A stretch of 64,000 nt of DNA from Moraxella lacunata (GTDB lineage Bacteria; Pseudomonadota; Gammaproteobacteria; Pseudomonadales; Moraxellaceae). This document shows positions 45,395 through 55,378 of the stretch, piece by piece. Position numbers and translations under genes: made by a program. Under the pieces are notes generated by a model. It saw only the letters and a program-made list of their open reading frames with translations, had not been told where the DNA came from and did not search any database. Each line of letters opens with the position of its first letter. The first letter of the stretch is position 1. The stretch is taken from positions 62,001-126,000 of the forward strand of contig NZ_UGQU01000001.1 in assembly GCF_900453205.1 (NCBI RefSeq), written 5' to 3'.

Positions 45395-45547
45395 TACCAA
45401 ATTAACACAAAGTTTAAACTTTCTATTTTATCAATTTTTCCCCCAAAAAACCATTTTTACTACAAATTTAATGACCGATTTAAAAAGCGGTTTAAAAATG
45501 GGCAATTTTTCTTTATAATGGCAATTTTATCCAATTAAGAGAATATC

Positions 45548-46669
45548 ATGTCAGACACCCATTTAGATGACCAGTTTAGCGATGATGCCGAGCAAGAATT
45601 TGACGGCTTGGGCAATTTAGATGAGCTAGAAAATGGCAAATTAAGCCCTGCCCAAATTGATGAGCTACACATTCAGCTTGATGAAGCAGGACGAAACTTG
45701 CGTACCATTCGGGATTTTATCCGTTTTTGTGTGAGCAAACTGCGTGAATATGGCGTGGTGGTGGCACAGGGGACGACCGATGAATTTGCCGAAAGCTCTG
45801 CCATTGTCCTGCATACGTTAAACCTAGATTGGGGGGCGAATCCTGAGATTTTGGATTGTCGTTTGACTGACAGCGAAAAGCAGGCGGTGCTTGATTTGCT
45901 CGCTGAGCGGATTATTCAGCGTAAGCCTTTGTCGTATCTCATTAACTTAGCGTATTTTTGTAATTTGCCGTTTTATGTGGACGAACGTGTACTTATTCCA
46001 CGCTCGCCCATTGCTGAGCTTATTAATCAAAACTTCTATCCGTATTTTGACGTGGATAATGCCAACAAAACCAAATTTTTTGCCCATGGTTTACAAGAGT
46101 TGCAACTGGCTCCGCCTGAGCGTATTTTGGATTTATGCACGGGGTCGGGTTGTATCGCCATTGCTTTGGCGGTGGCGTTCCCTGATGCCAACGTGGACGG
46201 GGCGGATATTGATAAAGATGCCTTGGAAGTGGCATGGACAAACGTAGAACACCATGAACTGTCTCATCAAGTTAATCTGATTGAGAGTGATTTGTTTGCC
46301 AAAATCCCTGCCGAAAATCAGTATGAGCTGATTGTAACCAATCCGCCTTATGTGGATGCGGCGGTCATGGCGGAGCTACCGCCAGAGTTTTTGCACGAGC
46401 CAGAACACGCCTTGGCGGCAGGGCAAGATGGTTTGGATTTGGTACACCAGATTTTGTACCACGCCCCTGATTATCTGACAAAAGACGGGCTATTGGTGTG
46501 TGAAGTGGGCGACAGCGAATGGGCGTTACGTCAATCCTACCCTGAGATTCAATTTGACTGGCTCACCTTCCAAAAAGGCGGAAGTGGGATTTTTGCCATT
46601 ACCTGCGAAGAACTTTTGGAATATCGCGATGAGTTTAAAAGACAGGTTGGGCGAGTAAATGGAGTGTAA
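45548..46669 (+). CDS. prmB: Ribosomal protein uL3 N5-glutamine methyltransferase
   Basis: A 373-residue HemK/PrmB-family methyltransferase. The Rossmann SAM site is [17 protein letters not shown], and the catalytic NPPY appears in [32 protein letters not shown] is the PrmB-specific element. It is longer than E. coli PrmB (310) because of an acidic N-terminal extension of about 50 residues ([19 protein letters not shown]). aroC starts one base after its stop, so the pair is an operon, as in many gammaproteobacteria. Confidence 0.93.
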   Translation: MSDTHLDDQFSDDAEQEFDGLGNLDELENGKLSPAQIDELHIQLDEAGRNLRTIRDFIRFCVSKLREYGVVVAQGTTDEFAESSAIVLHTLNLDWGANPEILDCRLTDSEKQAVLDLLAERIIQRKPLSYLINLAYFCNLPFYVDERVLIPRSPIAELINQNFYPYFDVDNANKTKFFAHGLQELQLAPPERILDLCTGSGCIAIALAVAFPDANVDGADIDKDALEVAWTNVEHHELSHQVNLIESDLFAKIPAENQYELIVTNPPYVDAAVMAELPPEFLHEPEHALAAGQDGLDLVHQILYHAPDYLTKDGLLVCEVGDSEWALRQSYPEIQFDWLTFQKGGSGIFAITCEELLEYRDEFKRQVGRVNGV

Positions 46670-46670
46670 C

Positions 46671-47759
46671 ATGTCAGGCAACACAATAGGACAACTTTTT
46701 ACCGTAACCACCTGTGGCGAGTCGCATGGCGTGGGGCTTATGGCGATTGTGGACGGTGTACCGCCCAATTTGGCACTGTGCGAGGCGGATTTGCAAGCTG
46801 AGCTTGACCGCCGTAAACCCGGCACTTCCAAATTCGCCACTCAGCGTAAAGAAGATGACGTGGTGGAGATTATCTCTGGGGTGTTTGAGGGGCGTACCAC
46901 AGGCACACCGATTGGGCTACTCATTCGCAACACCGACCAAAAATCCAAAGATTATGGCAATATCGCCACGACTTTTCGCCCCAATCATGCCGATTATACC
47001 TATACGATGAAGTATGGCTTTCGAGATTATCGTGGCGGTGGGCGTTCGTCTGCTCGTGAGACTGCCATGCGTGTGGCAGCAGGAGCGATTGCCAAAAAAT
47101 ACCTAAAAGAACGCTTGGGCGTTATCATTCGTGGACACGTTACCCAAATCGGCACCGAAAAGACAGACAAACTAGATTGGGATATTGTAAACCAAAACCC
47201 ATTTTTTTGTGGGGATATTGACGCTATACCACGCTTTGAAGCCTTGGTTACGTCTTTGCGTGAACAAGGTACAAGCTGTGGGGCGAAATTAGAGATTTTT
47301 GCTGAAAATGTCCCTGTGGGTTTGGGCGAGCCGATTTTTGACCGCCTAGATGCGGACATTGCCCATGCGATGATGTCTATCAATGCTGTCAAAGGCGTGG
47401 AGATTGGCGATGGCTTTGCGGTTGCCGAGCAGTTTGGGCATGAAAGCCGAGACGAGCTGACCCCTGACGGCTTTTGTGCCAATCACGCAGGTGGGATTTT
47501 GGGTGGGATTAGTAGCGGGCAGACCATTCGTGTAGCCATTGCCCTAAAACCCACCGCCAGCATCACCACTGCAGGCAAGACGATTAACCTAGATGGTGAG
47601 GCGACAGACGTGATTACCAAAGGTCGCCATGACCCTTGTGTGGGCGTGCGAGCCACACCGATTGCCGAGGCGATGCTTGCCATTGTCCTGCTTGACCACT
47701 ATTTACGCCATCGGGGGCAAAATTCTGATGTGGTTCAGCCAATGAAACCGATTGAATAG
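46671..47759 (+). CDS. aroC: Chorismate synthase
   Basis: A 362-residue FMN-dependent enzyme making chorismate from EPSP, the last step of the shikimate trunk. Motifs are [18 protein letters not shown] at the N-terminus, [34 protein letters not shown] and [11 protein letters not shown]. Start at 46671 is chosen because [10 protein letters not shown] begins the conserved protein and GGAG lies just upstream within the prmB 3' end. Confidence 0.96.
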   Translation: MSGNTIGQLFTVTTCGESHGVGLMAIVDGVPPNLALCEADLQAELDRRKPGTSKFATQRKEDDVVEIISGVFEGRTTGTPIGLLIRNTDQKSKDYGNIATTFRPNHADYTYTMKYGFRDYRGGGRSSARETAMRVAAGAIAKKYLKERLGVIIRGHVTQIGTEKTDKLDWDIVNQNPFFCGDIDAIPRFEALVTSLREQGTSCGAKLEIFAENVPVGLGEPIFDRLDADIAHAMMSINAVKGVEIGDGFAVAEQFGHESRDELTPDGFCANHAGGILGGISSGQTIRVAIALKPTASITTAGKTINLDGEATDVITKGRHDPCVGVRATPIAEAMLAIVLLDHYLRHRGQNSDVVQPMKPIE

Positions 47760-47906
47760 AATTTAATCATAAGGCTGATTATGTTATCCAATATAAAACG
47801 CAAATTTTTACCAATAGAGACAATAGCGATTTTCATCAAAGTATAAGAAAAAAGGTGCATCAATTAAAAGAATATTCTCTTAAAGATTGATTTTTGAGTG
47901 AAAATA

Positions 47907-48194
47907 ATGAAATTTATCGTCATTGCTCTTATTTTACAAATCCTATTTGCCTTAATAATGGATTTTTTATATGTCAGAGTTGATGTATTCAAATGGCAAA
48001 ATTATGATGATATGATTTATTGGATATTGATGATGGTTATTGCTTTACCTGTATATTTTAAGGGCTATTTTATTTTATATAAAAAGAAATGGCTGGCGGT
48101 AATTTTAGCCATTGTTTCTTTTATAATATTTGGGCTATTATCAGCAATTTTGGGATTGTTTTTTCATACCGAAGTGCTAAATGCTCCTTTATAA
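47907..48194 (+). CDS. Small AT-rich membrane protein, 95 aa
   Basis: Three hydrophobic segments (KFIVIALILQILFALIMDFL, MIYWILMMVIALPVYFKGY and WLAVILAIVSFIIFGLL). Not recognised. AT content is higher than in the flanking aroC and ybaK, suggesting acquired DNA. It is followed by another such gene. Confidence 0.5.
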   Translation: MKFIVIALILQILFALIMDFLYVRVDVFKWQNYDDMIYWILMMVIALPVYFKGYFILYKKKWLAVILAIVSFIIFGLLSAILGLFFHTEVLNAPL

Positions 48195-48223
48195 TTGGGT
48201 GCTAGAAATGGTATTTTAAAACG

Positions 48224-48568
48224 ATGCCTTACAATTACTTCAATGTTAATCATATAAAGAAATTTGCCATTTATTATGGTTTGTCATTATTGATGCAAAT
48301 TTTGGGTATTTTTATTTTTATGTCATACCATTCTGGGAAGATTGGTGAAATTACCAATATTATTTTTGTGGTTTTATTTTCAAAACTTAATCTGATTATA
48401 CAATTATTTTCTTTTAATTTTAATAGTGTTTTATCAGTTATTTATTTTATGATTTGTGGTGTTTTTTATTTAAATATTGATAAAATCAATAAATTTGTAA
48501 AAATTGTATTTTGTGTGATGATTGCATTTTTGGATTTTTATGTTTTGGTGTTATCAAATTGGACTTAG
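48224..48568 (+). CDS. Small AT-rich membrane protein, 114 aa
   Basis: Three or four hydrophobic stretches including FAIYYGLSLLMQILGIFIFM and IVFCVMIAFLDFYVLVLS. Not recognised. Same AT-rich composition as the preceding gene; the two may have arrived together, between aroC and ybaK. Confidence 0.45.
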   Translation: MPYNYFNVNHIKKFAIYYGLSLLMQILGIFIFMSYHSGKIGEITNIIFVVLFSKLNLIIQLFSFNFNSVLSVIYFMICGVFYLNIDKINKFVKIVFCVMIAFLDFYVLVLSNWT

Positions 48569-48589
48569 TTTTTATCGTTGGGAGTATCA

Positions 48590-49057
48590 ATGACCCCTGC
48601 CATTCGTCTATTAAAAAAGCAAAAAATCGCCCACAGTATTCATGAATACGACCATGACCCAAATAACACCAATTTTGGGTTGGAAGCGTCCGAAAAGTTA
48701 GGTTTATCGCCTGATGAAGTGTTTAAAACCTTGCTCGTTACGGATGGCAAGGCGTATTTTGTGGCGATACTACCTGTTTGCCATCTGCTTAATTTAAAGA
48801 AAATGGCAACAGCTGTTGGTGTAAAAAAGCTCATAATGGCAAACCCTGTCGATGCTGAACGCTTAACGGGCTATATCGTGGGTGGGATTAGTCCCATTGG
48901 GCAGAAAAAACGCCTAACAACCGTGATACATTCGTCCGCCCAAGCCCTTGATAACATGTATGTGAGTGGTGGCAGACGTGGGCTGGATATTGGCATTGCC
49001 CCTGATGAGTTAGCGGGTGTTTTAACAGCACAATTTTATGATATCATAGATGAGTAA
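48590..49057 (+). CDS. ybaK: Cys-tRNA(Pro)/Cys-tRNA(Cys) deacylase YbaK
   Basis: A protein of about 155 residues that hydrolyses mischarged Cys-tRNA(Pro) in trans. Conserved features: TPAIRLLKKQKIAHSIHEYDHD, SPDEVFKTLLV, the YbaK lysine in LLNLKKMATAVGVKKLIMA and GYIVGGISPIGQKKRL. The start at 48590 has GGGAG upstream; four codons earlier a GGG-rich GTG-like start is less likely. It is followed by a lipoprotein gene 20 bp later. Confidence 0.92.
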   Translation: MTPAIRLLKKQKIAHSIHEYDHDPNNTNFGLEASEKLGLSPDEVFKTLLVTDGKAYFVAILPVCHLLNLKKMATAVGVKKLIMANPVDAERLTGYIVGGISPIGQKKRLTTVIHSSAQALDNMYVSGGRRGLDIGIAPDELAGVLTAQFYDIIDE

Positions 49058-49077
49058 TTTTTAATCAGAGAGGCTTT

Positions 49078-49464
49078 ATGAAAAAATTAGTCCTAAGTGC
49101 GATGGCAGGTGCTATCCTACTAACAGGTTGTGCCACCACAGGCACGGATGGCACAAGCAACGCCATTAATACCGCAACTAATGTCGGTATGGCAGTATTT
49201 AAAACTGCTGTGGACACCCAATGTCGCACCCAGCTCAATGGCTATAATGCCTACAAAACCATCACCATGCTGATGACTACTGAACAAAAAACAGCTCTTG
49301 AAAACAAAGTATGTGGTTGTGTGAGCGAAAAAGCCCCACAAAGTGTCACCCTTACCGAACTGGGTCAAGCTGTCATTGATGAAAATGCTCGTGTGCAAAT
49401 CGCCACATCTGCGGTAAGCAAGACGATTAATGCCTGCGTGAGTGAGTTTGCTGGCGGTATTTGA
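49078..49464 (+). CDS. Predicted lipoprotein, 128 aa
   Basis: Signal peptide MKKLVLSAMAGAILLTGC with lipobox LLTGC at residues 14-18. The mature protein has four cysteines (TQCRTQ, KVCGCV and NACVSE) in a helical context, suggesting two disulfides. Not recognised. This is the last intact gene before the insertion-sequence remnants. Confidence 0.65.
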   Translation: MKKLVLSAMAGAILLTGCATTGTDGTSNAINTATNVGMAVFKTAVDTQCRTQLNGYNAYKTITMLMTTEQKTALENKVCGCVSEKAPQSVTLTELGQAVIDENARVQIATSAVSKTINACVSEFAGGI

Positions 49465-49534
49465 TAAATATAAATCCAAATCTCGTGTGAACCCCACCCA
49501 AAGCTCGTCACTCTAACCTTTGGGGTGCTTTCTA

Positions 49535-50330
49535 TAGCAAAATACACAACACTTTTAAACTGGTTAAAACGCTACCAGTCCTTTGGTGCAATGAGACTCA
49601 TACCCAAAGGCAAAAAAGCAATGTCAAACAAAACCAAATCAACTTGGAAAACCAAACAAGATTACGAGAAAAGTGTGGATGATTTGCTTCATGAGCTTGC
49701 CTATTTGCGTGCAGAGAACGACTACCTAAAAAGCCAAATGCCTTAATTCGCCAAAAGGAACAATCAGTACAAACAAAAAACAAGTCCTGATGATTCAAGA
49801 ATTAAGGCATAAGCACAAACTTAACGACTTCTTGGCAGTGTCAAGCTTGCCAAGAAGTGTGTTTTATTGCCACATTCGTCAAAGCAAAAAAACCAGACAA
49901 AAAACTTGTCTTTAAAAGAACAGATAAAGCGCATCTGCTACCATCACAAAGGCAGGTATGGCTATCGTAGAATCACATTACAGCTTAACAATCAGCTTAG
50001 TCAAAAAGGCATGGTTATTACACAAAAGAGTACCAACGACTCATGCAAGAGATGGGCTTAAAAGCCAAAATCAGACAGCAAAGGTACAAAGCTTACTCAC
50101 CTTATCAAGGTAAAGAGTAAGACAAGATTAAAGACAATGTCCTACAAAGAGACTTTAACGCAGACAAACCCAACCAGAAGTGGACAACGGATGTGACAGA
50201 GTTTAGGGTGGCAGTGAAGTCAAATCACAACAGCAGTAACAGCACAGCTTACCAAAAACTCTACCTATCCCCCCATCATCGACTTGTTTCATGGCAAGAT
50301 TGTCAGTTGCACAATAAAGGATAGACCAAC
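49535..50330 (+). mobile_element. Decayed IS3-family (IS150-like) transposase remnant
   Basis: Fragments of OrfA and OrfB in shifting frames. The OrfA end is LLNWLKRYQSFGAMRLIPKG and ELAYLRAENDYLK, the latter being the leucine zipper. OrfB pieces include IQELRHKHKLNDFLAVSSLP, ICYHHKGRYGYRRITLQLNN and WTTDVTEFRV, the last being the first DDE aspartate region. Frame breaks are at about 49745 and 50045 and after 50117. Both ends and the rest of the catalytic domain are missing or too degraded to define. Confidence 0.85.
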
Positions 50331-50397
50331 ATACACCCCACAAACCCCAAATATGCTACAATACCCTAACACCCATCAAATAGAGCTTTAAATACCA

Positions 50398-50471
50398 TGA
50401 CCTACTCCTTAGACTTTCGTAAAAAAGCTTTGGCACCCATCAATGACAAAGGCATGTCTTATCGCAAGGTA
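50398..50471 (+). mobile_element. N-terminal fragment of an IS630-family transposase
   Basis: Opens with MTYSLDFRKKALAPINDKG and MSYRKV, the helix-turn-helix start of IS630 OrfA, then ends abruptly at the TA dinucleotide where the next element begins. Confidence 0.75.
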
Positions 50472-50615
50472 CACCCAACCAACTTGATATTTACCACGGG
50501 TTTGTAGGGGTGTGCTGAGCACACCCTTTGATGACATTACCGTGCAAGGCATGCTCAGCACGCCCCTACGTCCACACATCATTGTGTTTGTGGTAATTTT
50601 AAAGTTTCTTGGGTG
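50472..50615. mobile_element. 144-bp hairpin element flanked by TA (IS630/Tc1-type MITE)
   Basis: The left end CACCCAACCAACTTGATATT and right end read in reverse, CACCCAAGAAACTTTAAAAT, match over an imperfect 30-bp inverted repeat continuing into TTACCAC. TA dinucleotides flank both sides (50470-50471 and 50616-50617), the usual IS630 target. The interior holds GTAGGGGTGTGCTGAGCA and its inverted partner. The 250 bp to the right contain nothing I can name. Confidence 0.7.
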
Positions 50616-50869
50616 TACAAGTTAAACTACTTAAACTACAAGCTAGCACCAACAATTGCTTTAAATAAGCAAGATTTGGCATTAAACCTTTACTTCTTAT
50701 GAGTGGTTAGAGTTTTATTTTAAACAAAGTGCAAATAACTCTTAGTTTCTTGCAAGTATATTTTGATTGTGAACAGGTTCTTGGGGCTCTAAGTTTAAAG
50801 AAAGCCGTTATGGACAGACAAATTGCCATGAATGGTTTTCTTTTTGGCAGGGTTTTTAGTTGTATCCAA

Positions 50870-51835
50870 TTATTTTAAAACCGTCACAGGGTCAATGTAG
50901 ACGCCATTTTTAGCAATACGAAATTCTAGTAAAGTTGCCCCATTTTGTTGCTGTTTCATCTTGGCAATAGGGTCGCCCACACCGATTTTTTGCCCTTTGC
51001 GAACGCTGACATCCTTGACATGCAGGTAGCTACTGACAAAGCCGTCGGGGTGTGAGATAGTAATAATGCCACCTGTACTAGCATTGTCAGCATGTACCAC
51101 CGTCCCTGAACGGGCGGCACGAATCGGATCATTGTTTTTGCCAATAAACCACATGCCTTCGGCCTTGGTGTTAATGCCGTTGATGTTGCTAATTTCACCA
51201 AAGTGACGCACAACTTTATTATCTTTGCTGACAGGGTATTCAAATTGCATGACGCCCACACTGCCGACCATGGGGTTTTTAACGGTAATCACCTTGGTTG
51301 TGTTTGTATTGGTATTTGAGTGTATGGGGCTTTGTGTGATACTGGTACTTGTGCCAGCTTGGGCGGGGTTTGATGTTCCCCATAGGGTTAGCCACTGCCC
51401 GACACGGATGGTGTGATTACTGTCTAGGCGATTGATGCGACGGTATTGTTAATTGAGTATACTTTTCTAGAAAGCCGTTCGTGGTGAGCTTGTCGAACCA
51501 TAACGGTTTTCCTAGACTTCGACAAGCTCAGTCCGAACGGAAAACCTTAAAATCTATCTTTATTTAACAATACCGATGCGACTAACTTCACGCCAGTTAA
51601 GACCATAGCGAGCGGCGATTTTTGAGACGGTATCACCACGTTGGACTTGGTAACGCTGGGGCACGCCTTGTTTGGCATGGTTGCCACCAGCAGGCGTGGT
51701 GCGAGTGTTATTATTTGGCTGATAGGTGGGTTTGTTGGCACACGCTGACAGGATTAACGCTGTTAAAATGGCTACACCCATTCGAGTATGTGACAGTGTC
51801 ACCCCTTTTGTAGTGAAAAAAGACAGATTAGCCAT
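50870..51835 (-). pseudogene. nlpD: NlpD-type murein hydrolase activator, split by a 133-bp element
   Basis: The N-terminal part (51835 leftward) has a signal peptide with lipobox LILSAC and a LysM domain starting YQVQRGDTVSKIAARYGLNW. It ends after REVSRIGIVK at a stop inside the element. The C-terminal part resumes on the other side as RINRLDSNHTIRVGQWLTL (end of LysM), a Ser/Thr linker, and an M23/LytM domain (GMWFIGKNNDPIRAARSGTV to LEFRIAKNGVYIDP). Frame 3 continuity is restored by removing the element plus one target copy. The LytM domain appears degenerate, as in real NlpD/EnvC activators. The ATG overlaps apaH. Loss would impair daughter-cell separation unless a paralogue exists. Confidence 0.88.
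51442..51574 (+). mobile_element. 133-bp MITE-like element, copy 4
   Basis: Same termini, target duplication GATGCGAC on both sides (51434-51441 and 51575-51582). It interrupts the LysM region of nlpD. Confidence 0.93.
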
Positions 51836-52694
51836 GGTTGTTACTCCTATCGTCTATGCCATTTACGGTAATAAGGCGTTCATCAATAAGGCGATACGCC
51901 ACCAGTTTGCCACCCCACACACAGCCCCCATCTAACGCACGAACGTGGTCGGTGGCAATTTTTGCTTCTAGAGCTGCCCAATGCCCGAACAAAATCTTGC
52001 GTTTGCGTACCACTTTCCAATCAAACCAAGGACGATAACCCAAAGGCATGGTATTGCCAAGGCTTTCTTTGAATGAAAATTCAAGCGTGCCATGTTTGTC
52101 ACACAGTCGCATGCGTGTCAGATAGTTGGCAATTAGTCGCAGGCGAGCATGACCTGTTAGCTTATCCGACCAAGGTTCGATGGCTTTGCTGTATAAATTG
52201 GGCAACAGCTTATCAAGCTCATCTAAATCACCGCCAAAGGCTTGTGCCAGTTCGTTGGCATAACCTTTGGCATTTTTGACCTTCCAATGGGGTGGTATGC
52301 CAGCATGGGTCAATACCGTTTTGTCGTTGGGATATACCAAAAATGGCTGATGACGTAGCCAGTTTAACAGCTCATCACAGTCAGGAGCGGTAAAAATCGG
52401 TGCGGTGTTGTCTTTGGGCTTGATGGGTAAAACACCCCGCCATGTGGCAATCAGCGTAATGTCATGGTTGCCAAGCACGGTGGTCAATGCCCCAATATCG
52501 GACAAACGCTTGACTTGTCTTAGGGTGTCTAGGGAATTTTCCCCACGAGCCACGATGTCGCCACACAGCCAGAGTTTGTCTTGGGTTTCATCAAAATCTA
52601 GGGCAACAAGCAGTCGATTAAAGGCGTCAAAACAACCTTGTAAATCCCCAATGACGTATTCATGACGATAAGTTTTTTGTAAATTGTTTGTCAT
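51828..52694 (-). CDS. apaH: Symmetrical bis(5'-nucleosyl)-tetraphosphatase
   Basis: A 288-residue metallophosphatase that cleaves Ap4A to two ADP and removes Np4 caps from RNA. Motifs: VIGDLQGCFDAFNRLL (GDxxG-type), LWLCGDIVARGENSLDTLRQV and TVLGNHDITLIA (GNHD), and the DVxHAG-like VLTHAGIPP. It overlaps the nlpD start by 8 bp and follows rsmA closely. In E. coli apaH likewise follows rsmA (ksgA). Confidence 0.94.
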   Translation of the reverse strand: MTNNLQKTYRHEYVIGDLQGCFDAFNRLLVALDFDETQDKLWLCGDIVARGENSLDTLRQVKRLSDIGALTTVLGNHDITLIATWRGVLPIKPKDNTAPIFTAPDCDELLNWLRHQPFLVYPNDKTVLTHAGIPPHWKVKNAKGYANELAQAFGGDLDELDKLLPNLYSKAIEPWSDKLTGHARLRLIANYLTRMRLCDKHGTLEFSFKESLGNTMPLGYRPWFDWKVVRKRKILFGHWAALEAKIATDHVRALDGGCVWGGKLVAYRLIDERLITVNGIDDRSNNHG

Positions 52695-52708
52695 ATGATT
52701 TTATTATA

Positions 52709-53554
52709 TCAATTTTTCTGCAATTTTTCAAAGGCGACATCGGACAGTCGTACAAAATCCGCCACACTCAGCGTCTCGGGACGGGCTTGAGGATTGATGC
52801 CTGCTTTGGCAAAATCATCATCATCCAAAGTTGGTAGCATACTCACACTTTTAAAAATCGCTCGCAAGGTTTTGCGTCTATGATTAAAAGTTTCACGCAC
52901 GACATCGGCAAAGAGTTTTTCATCTTGGGCTTGCAAGGGTTTGACCTTAAAAGGCGTTAGGCGAAACACGGCAGATGTTACCTTTGGTGGTGGGTTAAAC
53001 GCCCCATTTGGCACGGTCAAAAGATAATCAGCGGTGCAATGATACTGCATGATGACCGACAGTCGCCCATACGCCTTGGTGTTTGGCTCGGCAGTGATAC
53101 GGTCAACGACTTCTTTTTGAAGCATAAAGTGCATGTCGGTGATGACATTGCTAAATTCTAACAAGCGAAATAAAATGGGCGTGGAGATGTTATAAGGCAA
53201 ATTTCCCACCACACGAAACGCCCCACGCCCCACCTGCTTGGCAAGCTCATGATAGTCAATATGCATGGCGTTGTCATTAATGATGGTAAAATCAGGGTGG
53301 CTGTTCGCCCCAATATTGATTTTTAGACCATTTGCCAAATCACGGTCAAGCTCGATGACTGTCATGCCGTCCACCTCTGCCAGTAGTGGCTCGGTCAATG
53401 CCCCAAGCCCCGGTCCGATTTCTAGTAGGTTATCGGTGCGAGATAAGCGAACACTATCAACGATTTGGCGGATAATGCCTGTATCGTGTAAAAAGTTCTG
53501 CCCAAAGCGTTTTCTGGGGGCGTGATTAAATTCTTTTGGCGTGCGAATGGTCAT
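52709..53554 (-). CDS. rsmA: 16S rRNA (adenine1518/1519-N6)-dimethyltransferase RsmA (KsgA)
   Basis: A 281-residue SAM-dependent enzyme that dimethylates two adjacent adenines near the 3' end of 16S rRNA. Motifs are [11 protein letters not shown] at the N-terminus, [16 protein letters not shown] (SAM site I) and the catalytic [15 protein letters not shown]. The C-terminal helical domain closes the protein. Loss confers kasugamycin resistance in other species. It is co-oriented with apaH and ends 14 bp before it. Confidence 0.95.
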   Translation of the reverse strand: MTIRTPKEFNHAPRKRFGQNFLHDTGIIRQIVDSVRLSRTDNLLEIGPGLGALTEPLLAEVDGMTVIELDRDLANGLKINIGANSHPDFTIINDNAMHIDYHELAKQVGRGAFRVVGNLPYNISTPILFRLLEFSNVITDMHFMLQKEVVDRITAEPNTKAYGRLSVIMQYHCTADYLLTVPNGAFNPPPKVTSAVFRLTPFKVKPLQAQDEKLFADVVRETFNHRRKTLRAIFKSVSMLPTLDDDDFAKAGINPQARPETLSVADFVRLSDVAFEKLQKN

Positions 53555-53726
53555 GGTGTGTTTGTCTTAAAATTTAGCCAATTATAACACTCTTTGCCAA
53601 AAAATAAAAATTGGACGAACTGACCAGTCATTTTCATGATGGTAAGCTCGCCCAATGGGTAGATTATACTAACTTGAAAGGCTTTACAAGAACAAAGAGT
53701 CTTTAAGTCTTTGCAGTCAGAAATAA

Positions 53727-54143
53727 TTACTGTACAGGATTGATGATTTCAGGATTTACTGAGATGACTTTGTTTAGTTTCCATACAGGAACGACTTTGC
53801 CTGAGGCTTCATCATCAACTGCCGTTTGGCTGATGTTTAGCACATAGCGGTTACCTTCTTCAAAGCTAAAACCTTCAATGTTACCACTTAGGACGTTATA
53901 GTTACGCTCGTGGGTACGGCGGTATTGTAGGCATTCGCTAGCAACGGCGTTACCTGCGGTGTCGGTAAGCTGGCAAGTGGCTTTGCGTGGGGCGATTTCG
54001 ATGTCAAAGCTTGGGATGTTAACTACTTTAACAGCTTTCACTTCGCCTTCTACAGTCTTGACACGGGTGTCATCTAATTGAGTGCTGGCACAGCCTGTTA
54101 AGGTCAAGGCAATGATTGATGATAGGGCGATGATTTTTTTCAT
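53727..54143 (-). CDS. DUF4377-like lipoprotein
   Basis: 138 residues with lipobox LTGC at residues 15-18. CLQYRRTHERNYNVLSGNIEGF then YVLNISQTAV and VWKLNKVISVNP match the pattern of the DUF4377 domain (Cys-L-x-V near the front, IEGF in the middle), often linked to secreted HslJ-like META proteins. Role unknown. Two extra cysteines could pair. The gene is isolated, with a long AT-rich gap upstream. Confidence 0.6.
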   Translation of the reverse strand: MKKIIALSSIIALTLTGCASTQLDDTRVKTVEGEVKAVKVVNIPSFDIEIAPRKATCQLTDTAGNAVASECLQYRRTHERNYNVLSGNIEGFSFEEGNRYVLNISQTAVDDEASGKVVPVWKLNKVISVNPEIINPVQ

Positions 54144-54623
54144 GGGGGTATCCTTAATTTAATTTGGTGTTGATGCTAAATTTACAGCAGGGCAGTGATT
54201 GCCTGCAAATTTATTGTAGTCTTTTTTTATTGCCATATTCTTTGTGGACTGTAATAAAAAGTAATAAAGCGTTGGTTTTGGCTTATTTTTAGCCACATTC
54301 ATTACAAAACATACACGCATTTTGCTTTTTTTAAATTATCTAAACATTTTCTCAAATTAAAATTTGCCAAAAATAAAAGCGACATGATGGAGTGGTATTA
54401 ATACACGTTTACAAAAAAATAGCAATCGCTTAACAAGTGGCGGATAATGATTTGTTATAATAGTCATTCTTTTTGTTTGGTAAGTTCCAATAGGTTTAGT
54501 TCCAATGGATTTATTATAACTTGCCAACATTGATTTCATTTCTCAACCATAGAGAATTAACATTAGAGAACTAACATCAAAGATGGTTAAAACATCTTTT
54601 GTATTATTTTATAAAGAGACATT
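54144..54623. other. 480-bp AT-rich intergenic region
   Basis: No supportable gene. A TATAAT on the plus strand at about 54457 (in GTTATAATAGTC) is a candidate promoter for the downstream rlpA-like gene; no other structure was recognised. Confidence 0.4.
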
Positions 54624-55106
54624 ATGCGTTTACTTAACATCACCGCCCTAGTTCTAACTGCTTTGATTGGCGTGCAGGCTTCTGCCCATTCGACCACGGC
54701 GTCTTATTATGCTGATAAATTTAATGGTCGCAAAACTGCCAATGGCGAAGTATTTAGCAATAACGGCATGACTTGTGCGTCCAACCAATATAAGTTAGGC
54801 ACTCATGTCAAAGTGACCAATGCCAAAACAGGCAAATCCATTACTTGTAAAGTCAATGACCGTATTGGTAAGGCAGGGCGTATTGACCTGACTAAAAATG
54901 CCTTTAAACAGCTTGCTCCATTGTCAGCAGGTTTGGTAAAAGTGACCGTTACCCCAGTGGGTAAAGATGAAAAAGCAACTAAGGCAGATGATACCGTCAT
55001 CGCCAAAGACAGTCTTGCCAAAGAAAAATTGGCACAAGATGAGCAAAAGGTGAATGAAAATAATCAAGATGGCACGCTAAATCTGGCATTTGAACAAGAC
55101 AAATGA
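54624..55106 (+). CDS. rlpA: RlpA-like double-psi beta-barrel protein
   Basis: 160 residues. The signal peptide core is NITALVLTALIGVQASA; the mature DPBB domain includes TASYYADKFNGRKTANGEVF (YxxxFxGxxTAxGE), HVKVTNAKTGKSI and NDRIGKAGRIDLTKNAFKQL. The last carries the catalytic Asp region of RlpA septal transglycosylases. There is no SPOR domain and no lipobox, so it is a short RlpA-like protein that would act on cell-wall glycan in the periplasm. A charged, probably disordered C-terminal tail follows. A strong terminator lies downstream, marking the last chromosomal gene before the prophage arm. Confidence 0.8.
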   Translation: MRLLNITALVLTALIGVQASAHSTTASYYADKFNGRKTANGEVFSNNGMTCASNQYKLGTHVKVTNAKTGKSITCKVNDRIGKAGRIDLTKNAFKQLAPLSAGLVKVTVTPVGKDEKATKADDTVIAKDSLAKEKLAQDEQKVNENNQDGTLNLAFEQDK

Positions 55107-55128
55107 TTAAATCATTTGTAAAAACCAC

Positions 55129-55164
55129 AAAATCCGTCATTTGGTGTTATGACGGATTTTTTTA
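55129..55164 (+). terminator. Rho-independent terminator
   Basis: Stem AAAATCCGTCAT/ATGACGGATTTT with loop TTGGTGTT and T-run. Confidence 0.9.
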
Positions 55165-55378
55165 TGTGTTGCTTGATGTGAATAAATTATCAATTTTTTT
55201 AAATAAAATCAATGGATTAAACGCTAAACCACCATCTTCCAGTCAAATGACTGTTTGAAATATAAGTAATTGATTTATAATATATTTCTATCTATTACAT
55301 TGCCCACATACTACAATACATACTACAAAGATAAAAAAAGGACTGGTTTTGATGGGCAGGCGTGATTTGACAAATATA

